Assembly: GCF_009930875.1 (NCBI RefSeq)
Contig: NZ_CP025249.1
Location: 1,054,001 to 1,118,000 of the forward strand
Source: Actinomyces sp. 432
GTDB lineage: Bacteria; Actinomycetota; Actinomycetes; Actinomycetales; Actinomycetaceae
Length of the DNA stretch: 64,000 nucleotides
Direction: 5' to 3'
This document shows, piece by piece, positions 57,699 to 64,000 of the stretch; within the stretch, counting starts at the first letter, position 1; each line of letters begins with the position of its first letter. A model generated the notes under the pieces. That model worked only from the letters and a program-made list of their open reading frames with translations. It was not told the DNA's origin and ran no database searches. The translations under genes and the position numbers were made by a program.

Positions 57699-59819
57699 AT
57701 GAACGACCATGCCCCGGCGCCCGACGCCCCGCGCCCCGCGGGCGCGCCCGCCGCTCTGCCCAGCCCCGCCCAGCTGCTCGACGCCCTCGACCCCGATCAG
57801 CGCCAAGTCGCCGAGCATCTGGAAGGAGCCCTGTGCGTGCTGGCAGGCGCCGGCACCGGCAAGACCCGGGCGATCACCTACCGGATCGCCCATGGCGTGG
57901 CGGTGGGCGCCTATCAGCCCACCCAGGTCCTGGCTGTGACCTTCACCGCCCGCGCCGCCGGGGAGATGCGCTCACGGCTTACGGACTTGGGGGTGCATGG
58001 CGCCCAGGCCCGCACCTTCCACTCCGCCGCGCTGCGCCAGCTGACCTACTTCTGGCCCACCGCCATCGGCGGGCGCCGCCATGAGATTGAGCGCTACAAG
58101 GGCCGCCTGGTGGGCACCGCAGCCCACCGCCTGGGCCTGAGCACGGACCGCGCCCTGATCCGCGACCTGGCGGCCGAGGTCGAGTGGGCTAAGGTCACCA
58201 TGACCCTGCCGGAGGACTACGCCCAGGCGGCCGCCGCCCAGGGGCGCGTCGGCGTCGGCGACCTCGACCCGGCCACCGTCGCCCGGCTGCTTGCCGTCTA
58301 CGAGGAGGTCAAGGCGGAGCGGGGCGTGATCGACTTTGAGGACGTGCTTCTGCTGATGGTCGGCATCCTCAAGGACCGGGAGGACATCGCTGCCCAGATT
58401 CGCGGCCAGTACAAGCACTTCGTGGTCGACGAGTACCAGGACGTCTCCCCGCTCCAGCAGCGGCTGCTCGACCTGTGGCTCGGGCGACGCCGCCAGCTGT
58501 GCGTGGTCGGCGACGTCTCCCAGACCATCTACTCCTTTACCGGCGCCACCCCCGACTTCCTCACCGGCTTCGCGTCCCGCTACGACGGCGCCCGCACCGT
58601 GCGGCTGACCCGCGACTACCGCTCCACCCCCCAGGTGGTGTCCCTGGCCAACCGGGTGCTGTCGCGCTCGCGGCGCAGTGCCGGGGCCCTGTCCCTGCCT
58701 CCCGGGGCGGTGCAGTTGCAGGCGCAGCGGCCCTCCGGCCCCGCGGTGCGCTTCGAGGCGTACGACGACGACGTCGCCGAGGCCGCCGGAGTAGTCGCCC
58801 AGGTGCAGAGGCTGCAGACCGCCGGTGTGCCTCTGTCCGAGATCGCCGTCCTGTACCGCACCAACTCCCAGTCCGAGGTGGTTGAGCAGGCACTGGCCGA
58901 CGCCGGCATCGGGTACCTGGTGCGCGGCGGGGAGCGCTTCTTCGAGCGGGAGGAGGTCAAACGCGCCATGGTGCTGCTGCGGGCCGCGGCCCGCACCGAG
59001 CGCGCCGCTCTCACCGGGGATCCGGGCGCGGACGCCCGCATGGTGCTGTCCCGGGAGGGCTGGAGCGAGCAGCCGCCCGCCGCCCGCGGCGCCATGCGGG
59101 AGCGCTGGGACTCCCTGAATGCGATCGTGGAACTGGCCGACCAGCTCGGCGAGCGGCGCGGCGCGGATCTGGACGGTCTGGTAGCTGAGCTCGCGGCCCG
59201 CGCGGACGCCCAGAACGCGCCCACTGTCGAGGGCGTCACCCTGTCCTCCCTGCACGCCGCCAAGGGACTGGAATGGGATGCGGTACTGCTCATCGGCGCA
59301 TGCGAGGGGCTGCTGCCGATCTCCCTGGCCGAAGGACCCGCCGCGATTGAGGAGGAGCGGCGCCTGCTGTACGTGGGTGTCACCCGCGCCCGCGAGCACC
59401 TGGTGATCTCCTACGCGCGCGCTCGCAACCCCGGCGGTCGCGCCGCGCGCAAGCCCTCCCGCTTCCTAGACGGCATCTGGCCCACCGACGCCGGCTCCCC
59501 CGCGGGCCGCCGCTCCGGCGCAGGGTCAGGCGCGCGCGCTCGCGCCAAGCAGGCGGCCGCCGACTTCGAGGCCGAGAATGACCCGTCCACCGTTGCACTG
59601 TTCGAGCAGCTGCGCGCCTGGCGCTCCCAGGTCGCCAAGGCGGGATCGAAGCCGGCGTACACCGTGTTCGCCGATGCCACCCTGCGCTCGATCGCCGTCG
59701 TAAAGCCGAGCGTGCTACCGCAGCTATCGCTTATCCGTGGGGTGGGCGCAGTCAAGCTCAAGGAATACGGGCCCGATGTGCTGCGGGTGGTGCGTGAATT
59801 CACCCTAGAGAGTCAGTGA
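57699..59819 (+). CDS. uvrD2: UvrD2-type ATP-dependent DNA helicase with HRDC domain
   Basis: This is a superfamily 1A helicase acting in DNA repair or replication. The 706-residue protein has Walker A LAGAGTGKTRAITYR, motif II VVDEYQDVSPLQQ, motif III GDVSQTIYSF, motif V TLSSLHAAKGLEWDAV and motif VI YVGVTRARE. The C terminus (about residues 620-706, ALFEQLRAWRSQ onward) is an HRDC domain, which marks the actinobacterial UvrD2 group. The ATG at 57699 is used; a GTG at 57681 is possible. Its last 20 bases overlap the convergent next gene. Confidence 0.92.
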   Translation: MNDHAPAPDAPRPAGAPAALPSPAQLLDALDPDQRQVAEHLEGALCVLAGAGTGKTRAITYRIAHGVAVGAYQPTQVLAVTFTARAAGEMRSRLTDLGVHGAQARTFHSAALRQLTYFWPTAIGGRRHEIERYKGRLVGTAAHRLGLSTDRALIRDLAAEVEWAKVTMTLPEDYAQAAAAQGRVGVGDLDPATVARLLAVYEEVKAERGVIDFEDVLLLMVGILKDREDIAAQIRGQYKHFVVDEYQDVSPLQQRLLDLWLGRRRQLCVVGDVSQTIYSFTGATPDFLTGFASRYDGARTVRLTRDYRSTPQVVSLANRVLSRSRRSAGALSLPPGAVQLQAQRPSGPAVRFEAYDDDVAEAAGVVAQVQRLQTAGVPLSEIAVLYRTNSQSEVVEQALADAGIGYLVRGGERFFEREEVKRAMVLLRAAARTERAALTGDPGADARMVLSREGWSEQPPAARGAMRERWDSLNAIVELADQLGERRGADLDGLVAELAARADAQNAPTVEGVTLSSLHAAKGLEWDAVLLIGACEGLLPISLAEGPAAIEEERRLLYVGVTRAREHLVISYARARNPGGRAARKPSRFLDGIWPTDAGSPAGRRSGAGSGARARAKQAAADFEAENDPSTVALFEQLRAWRSQVAKAGSKPAYTVFADATLRSIAVVKPSVLPQLSLIRGVGAVKLKEYGPDVLRVVREFTLESQ

Positions 59820-60801
59820 CCCATAGCAGCGTATGCGTGCCGCCCGCCGTTCCAGTGGTACCGGGCGCCGCTGCATCAGCGTGCGCCTCACCGTCCGTCA
59901 CCCGCTGGCACAGGCACTCGGGATGCGGGTGCCAGCGGCGTTCCGTGCCCACGGGCTCGGCTGCGGTCAGCTCGACGCTACGGCCCTCCCACAAGTCTCC
60001 GCGACCGGTGATGACATCCACCACCGCACGCGCCGCCAATGCCGCAGCCTGATGCAGCAGCAGGCGCTCCATCACCGGTGCCGGCAGCAGGCGTAACTGG
60101 GTGGCCAGGGAGGGCCAGCTGGGATCGGCGTCGCGTTCCCACAGGTCCAGGCAGGTAGTGCATACCGGGGAGTCCTCGGTCACTAGGGGCCCCACCCGCA
60201 CACTGACCTCCCGCACCACCACCGGCAGCTGCGTGACCCCGGCCCGCGCCAGGTCACGCGCGCACACCGGGTCGATGACATGACCGTCCAGGGTCAGGAC
60301 CACGTCCGGGCTCCGGTCCAGCGGCGCCCGGGTGCGAACCTGCGGGGACAGGCTCTGAGCCCATTCCTCCAGCGTGCAGTCGTCGGGCAGGATCGTGACT
60401 ACCCCGGCCTCCACCAGTAGGCAGATGACGTCACGGGCCAGCTCTCCGCCGCCACGGATGGCGACGGCGCCGGCGCGCAGCCGCGCTGCGCGCTCGGAGG
60501 GGTCCGCGGTCAGCCGATTCCAGTAGACCGCGTCCGCGTTGTCAGGAGGCTCGGGGGAGGTGTCGATGACGCCGGCCTCTTTCAGGTCGCCAATGATCTC
60601 TCGCGCTCTTTCCAGGGGGACCCGACTCCAACGGGCGGCCCGGTACACGCCGCCGGGTTGGATTTCTGCGGGGAGCCGGTCCAGTAGCTGCTGCTCGCCG
60701 CTGGTCAGCCCCGAGAGGATCGTCGCATGCCCCTGCTCCGCGCCGATCTGGCTCTCACCGGGGGCACGCCACAGGACGGGGGACTGGCCACGGAAGCGCA
60801 T
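59800..60801 (-). CDS. Cyclodehydratase-like (SagC/E1-like) orphan protein
   Basis: The 333-residue protein resembles the leader-binding, E1/ThiF-like part of TOMM (azole peptide) cyclodehydratases. It has an N-terminal winged-helix-like region (LSGLTSGEQQLLDRLPAE), a Rossmann-like core and the CxxC motif VCTTCLDLWERDADPSW that marks this group. There is no YcaO partner, precursor peptide or transporter nearby, so it is unlikely to make a peptide by itself. The ATG at 60801 is preferred; a longer frame has no family support. Such orphans are common beside uvrD2 in actinobacteria. The function is unknown. Confidence 0.65.
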   Translation of the reverse strand: MRFRGQSPVLWRAPGESQIGAEQGHATILSGLTSGEQQLLDRLPAEIQPGGVYRAARWSRVPLERAREIIGDLKEAGVIDTSPEPPDNADAVYWNRLTADPSERAARLRAGAVAIRGGGELARDVICLLVEAGVVTILPDDCTLEEWAQSLSPQVRTRAPLDRSPDVVLTLDGHVIDPVCARDLARAGVTQLPVVVREVSVRVGPLVTEDSPVCTTCLDLWERDADPSWPSLATQLRLLPAPVMERLLLHQAAALAARAVVDVITGRGDLWEGRSVELTAAEPVGTERRWHPHPECLCQRVTDGEAHADAAAPGTTGTAGGTHTLLWVTDSLG

Positions 60802-60942
60802 ATCTGCTCCTGAGTGTTGCTGCTCGCGTCCCGGACGGGAACGCCGCACACAGCATGGCACCGGCGTGGGTGCTCCGCCAGAGTCAGTCTGCACCCTGTG
60901 GAAAACCGTCGTCGCGGCGGCCTCCGCCGCGGTTCTAGCCGG

Positions 60943-62283
60943 TCAGTCGGCGGCGAGCACGGCTTCGCAGGTCATCAGTCCGTCCGTGTCATCGGCTGCG
61001 ATCGCCTGTACCGTGCTCACGGCCTCGTGCAAGGTGCCCACGGCGTAGACCTCCAGGCCATTGGGGACATTGCCCACCACTTCCTGGCAGTTGGCGGCCG
61101 GGGCCAGGAAGTAGTCGGAGCCGTCCTTGCGCGCCCCCGCCATCTTCTGCCTGATACCGCCGATCGCGCCGACTGTCCCATCTATGGAGATAGTGCCTGT
61201 GCCCGCAATGTCCTTGCCGCCGGTGAGGTCTCCGGGCGTGATCTCATCGATGATCCCCAGGGCGAAGATGGTGCCGGCGCTCGGACCACCCACGTCCGAC
61301 AGGCCGAAGGAGGCGTCGACGTCGGAGTCCGCCCGGGCGGACAGGCTCAAGCCCAGCAAGGACCCCTCTGAGTCCGGCCGGCCATCCCCATCGGCGTCCT
61401 GGGGCGTGATGGTGCTCAGCGTGACATCGACGTCGGCCCCGTCTCGCTCCACTTGCAGCGTCACTGGCGTTCCCGGGTCAATCGTGGTCAGCAGATCACG
61501 CAGCTGCGGGTAGGAGTCAATGGTGGTCCGGGTGCCGGCGGTGGTAATGGACTTCAGCACGTCACCGGCCTGAAGGTCGCTGCCGGCCTGTTCCTCTGCC
61601 GTACCCTCGATTGTGAGGACCATGCGCGGGGCGTGCCCTGTCTCCATCAGAGCGGCTACCACGGCCGCATCCTGGGAACTGGTCATTTGCGCCTGGTTGA
61701 CCTCTTCAACCTGTTCAGCGGTCAGGGTCTTCGGGCACACCTGCTCCCGGTCCAGGACCGTCTTGTCACTACTGAGCCAGGCGTCCACGAGCATGAAGAA
61801 CGTCACGGGGTAGCCCGGGCAACCCGATACTGACACTGTGGTCATGCGCAGGGCGCCGGTTGTCTCGTAGGTCTGGGTGCCGGTGACAGTCAGCAGGTCC
61901 TCCTCAGCGCCGTCGGACGGGCCTGCCAGCACGTTCCAGGTAGGGCCAGGCGCCTGGATGACCTTATTGACCGGCACGGTCGCGCCTGCGATCACCAATG
62001 CGGCCGCCAGCGCCAGACCGATCAGCAGTCGGGAGCGGCGGCGCCCGCGGAGACGGGCGTGAGGGGCCTGCGGTGCGGCACAGCCTGCGGCCACGGCGGC
62101 ATCCTCCCCGTCAGGGTCTGTGCCTGCCGCGGAACTCGTCGCGGCCGCGGGCACAGCCGATTGGCCCGGTTCGGGAGAATCGGCTGAGGTATCCACGGTG
62201 GTCGGGGCGTGGTCCTCGGGGTCGCCGGCGTGCGGCTCGGTTCCGGGGGCGTCGGAAGGGCGTAGCGTCACGGGGAACATCAT
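60943..62283 (-). CDS. YlbL-type PDZ/Lon-like membrane protease
   Basis: The 446-residue protein has a low-complexity cytoplasmic N terminus (about 85 residues), one membrane helix (LLIGLALAAALVIAGATV), a central PDZ domain and a C-terminal Lon (S16) domain. The catalytic Ser lies in VGGPSAGTIFALG and the Lys in GAIGGIRQKMAGA, so the dyad is intact. YlbL proteases act outside the membrane on regulatory or stress-related substrates, such as SOS division inhibitors in Bacillus. It is divergent from the metalloprotease gene at 62503. Confidence 0.88.
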   Translation of the reverse strand: MMFPVTLRPSDAPGTEPHAGDPEDHAPTTVDTSADSPEPGQSAVPAAATSSAAGTDPDGEDAAVAAGCAAPQAPHARLRGRRRSRLLIGLALAAALVIAGATVPVNKVIQAPGPTWNVLAGPSDGAEEDLLTVTGTQTYETTGALRMTTVSVSGCPGYPVTFFMLVDAWLSSDKTVLDREQVCPKTLTAEQVEEVNQAQMTSSQDAAVVAALMETGHAPRMVLTIEGTAEEQAGSDLQAGDVLKSITTAGTRTTIDSYPQLRDLLTTIDPGTPVTLQVERDGADVDVTLSTITPQDADGDGRPDSEGSLLGLSLSARADSDVDASFGLSDVGGPSAGTIFALGIIDEITPGDLTGGKDIAGTGTISIDGTVGAIGGIRQKMAGARKDGSDYFLAPAANCQEVVGNVPNGLEVYAVGTLHEAVSTVQAIAADDTDGLMTCEAVLAAD

Positions 62284-62502
62284 GACGGGTGATCCTGGGA
62301 GCGGGCTGCCACCCGCCTGAGGTCGGCTGGGGACCTGGCACGCAGCGCGTGGGAGGCGCCTGCGGGGAACGAGGGCGGGTCGCATGGCTCGCACTCAGGA
62401 ATGGATGCAATGATCCGGGTGTTTTCACTGTGCAGTCGCCGCGGGCGTCCCGGCCAGCGCCGCATACACGCCGGACCCACTGAGACCCACCGAGAGGAAC
62501 CC

Positions 62503-63969
62503 ATGAGCGCGGACCCCTTCGACGAGATCGAGCAGCTGCTTGCCGCGATGTTCGGCCCCCAGATGGCCGCGGACGCGGTGGGTGCCCTGCGGGCCTCCGG
62601 TGTTGACCCGGAGCAGCTCGCCCGGATTAGTGGCATGGGAGACCTGTCGCGCCTGACCTCGGCCCAGCTGAGTGGCCTGCAGGCACAGATGCAGGGGCTG
62701 TTTGCGGGCGCTGCCAGCGGTACCGTCAACTGGACGATGGGGCAGGACCTGGCGTTGCGTACCGCTCGTGGTGATGGCGACCCGGTCATTACCGCCGCAG
62801 ATGCTGAACAGACCAGCAAGGCCTTGGCCGTTGCCGACCTCTGGCTCGACGCCGCCACCGACTTCATGCCGGCGCCCGGGCCGCGCGAGGCCTGGTCGCG
62901 TTCCCAGTGGGTCGAGCGCACCCTGCCGGTCTGGAAGGATGTATGCGCACCCGTGGCTGATGCAGCCACCGGGGCGCTGGGCGATGCGCTGCAGCACCAG
63001 ATCACCAGGCTGGCGGACTCCGAGGCCGCGAGCGCCCAGATGGGGGCGCTGGGTAACGTCATGCGTTCCATGGCCGGAACCGCCTTCGGCTTGCAGCTCG
63101 GGCAGGCCATCGGCGAGTTGGGCCGCCAGGCGGTTGCCGCCACCGATGTCGGTCTGCCGCTGACCCGCGAGCCGGGGACGGCGCTCGTTCCTGCGAACGT
63201 GACGGCCTTTGCCGCCGAGCTGGAGGCCGATGCGGATCAGGTCAGGCTCTTCCTGGCGGTGCGGGAGGCGGCTGCTGCCCGCCTGTACGCCCACGTTCCC
63301 TGGCTGCGCAGTCAGCTGCTGGCCGCTGTGGAGGCGTACGCTCGCGGCATCGTGATCGACGTCGACGCCGTTGAGCAGGCAGTCGCCCAGGTGGACCCGA
63401 ACGATCCGGAGGCGATCCGGCGCGCGCTCGAGTCGGGCATGTTCGCCCCCCAGGAGACGGGCGCCCAGAAGGAGGCCCTGGAGCACCTAGAGACCCTGCT
63501 GGCCCTGGTTGAGGGCTGGGTGGAGGTCGTCTCTGCGCGTGCGCTGGCGCCGCATTTGCCACTTGCCGTTGCACTGCGCGAGATGGTCCGGCGCCGCCGT
63601 ATTCAGGGCGGGCCGGCGGAGCAGGTATTCGCCCGCCTGATCGGGATGGAGTTCCGGCCCCGCCGCGTACATGAGGCCGCACGGCTGTGGGAGAGGCTGG
63701 GCGCGGAACTGGGGGACGCCGAGCGCGATGCGTTCTGGCGTCATCCCGACGTCGTGCCGACCGCTGCCGAGCTGGCCAACCCGGACGACTTCCTGACCAT
63801 GCGGCGTGCCGCCCAGGACATGGATGCGGAGATGGACGCGGACCTGGCCTCCCTGCTGGACGGTACGCTCGGTTACGCCGCTGGCGCCAAGGACGCCGAC
63901 GCGGGCGGCGGGGCCGCGCGCGAGGCGGATGAGCCGGGAGCCGCCCCGGAGGACGAGTCTGAGCAGTGA
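62503..63969 (+). CDS. Putative zinc-dependent metalloprotease / DUF2342 hydrolase
   Basis: The 488-residue cytosolic protein belongs to the actinobacterial DUF2342 family, named zinc-dependent metalloprotease in databases. Visible family segments are FGLQLGQAIGELGRQAV, REAAAARLYAHVPWLRSQL and LIGMEFRPRRVHEAARLW. No classical HExxH motif is present, so protease activity is unproven. The start at 62503 follows GAGAGGAA. The acidic C-terminal tail ends DESEQ. It is commonly divergent from a YlbL-type protease, as here. Confidence 0.8.
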   Translation: MSADPFDEIEQLLAAMFGPQMAADAVGALRASGVDPEQLARISGMGDLSRLTSAQLSGLQAQMQGLFAGAASGTVNWTMGQDLALRTARGDGDPVITAADAEQTSKALAVADLWLDAATDFMPAPGPREAWSRSQWVERTLPVWKDVCAPVADAATGALGDALQHQITRLADSEAASAQMGALGNVMRSMAGTAFGLQLGQAIGELGRQAVAATDVGLPLTREPGTALVPANVTAFAAELEADADQVRLFLAVREAAAARLYAHVPWLRSQLLAAVEAYARGIVIDVDAVEQAVAQVDPNDPEAIRRALESGMFAPQETGAQKEALEHLETLLALVEGWVEVVSARALAPHLPLAVALREMVRRRRIQGGPAEQVFARLIGMEFRPRRVHEAARLWERLGAELGDAERDAFWRHPDVVPTAAELANPDDFLTMRRAAQDMDAEMDADLASLLDGTLGYAAGAKDADAGGGAAREADEPGAAPEDESEQ

Positions 63970-64000
63970 CGCCGTCGGGGGAGTCTAGGGTGAGCGCCGG

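Overview
The window is high-GC actinobacterial DNA and reads most like Actinomyces or a close relative in the Actinomycetaceae. The pointers are the GlgE-type glycogen genes, a fused double-domain phosphofructokinase, the DUF6350/purH/DUF3017 cluster, a DUF6318 lipoprotein paired with a PKD-domain protein, and the nudC/uvrD2/YlbL-protease neighbourhood. Genes are dense and most are housekeeping or carbohydrate genes. I see no phage, transposase, CRISPR array, rRNA or tRNA.

Layout. 1-8.3 kb: an MFS exporter, a GH13 alpha-glucosidase, a GH31 alpha-glycosidase, a LacI-regulator remnant and a ROK regulator. 8.4-13.6 kb: a sugar ABC operon (lipoprotein binding protein plus two permeases, no ATPase) ending in a second GH13 alpha-glucosidase. 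13.6-17.3 kb: a ClC-type channel or antiporter and the fused phosphofructokinase, on the minus strand. 17.6-24.2 kb: DUF6350 (PerM-like), a ZTP riboswitch, purH, DUF3017, a DAACS symporter and malate dehydrogenase. 24.4-27.8 kb: a second ATPase-less sugar ABC operon. 27.9-34.6 kb: small conserved actinobacterial genes, a GntR regulator, a long DivIVA/Scy-like coiled-coil protein, a membrane protein plus lipoprotein pair, and a YbbN-like protein. 34.8-47.5 kb: one minus-strand glycogen cluster, transcribed glgX-trpS-glgE-(small ORF)-mak-glgB-glgP. 47.8-51.9 kb: etfB-etfA, then a YtrA-type GntR regulator with its ABC exporter. 52-64 kb: mnmA, a secreted PKD/DUF6318 pair, a cysteine desulfurase, nudC, uvrD2, an orphan cyclodehydratase-like gene, a YlbL-type PDZ/Lon protease and a putative zinc metalloprotease.

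How the genes work together. Two importers and three alpha-glycosidases supply glucose and maltose-type sugars. Maltokinase and GlgE convert maltose through maltose-1-phosphate into alpha-glucan, GlgB branches it, and GlgP and GlgX degrade it. Phosphofructokinase and malate dehydrogenase carry the carbon onward. The cysteine desulfurase and MnmA probably cooperate in tRNA 2-thiouridine synthesis.

A strong data-quality signal runs through the window. Eleven single-base frameshifts interrupt eight otherwise well-conserved genes, and every one is repaired by adding one G or C, usually in a run of three to five. I read these as base-calling or assembly contractions, so the affected genes are annotated as whole CDSs with the breaks marked.
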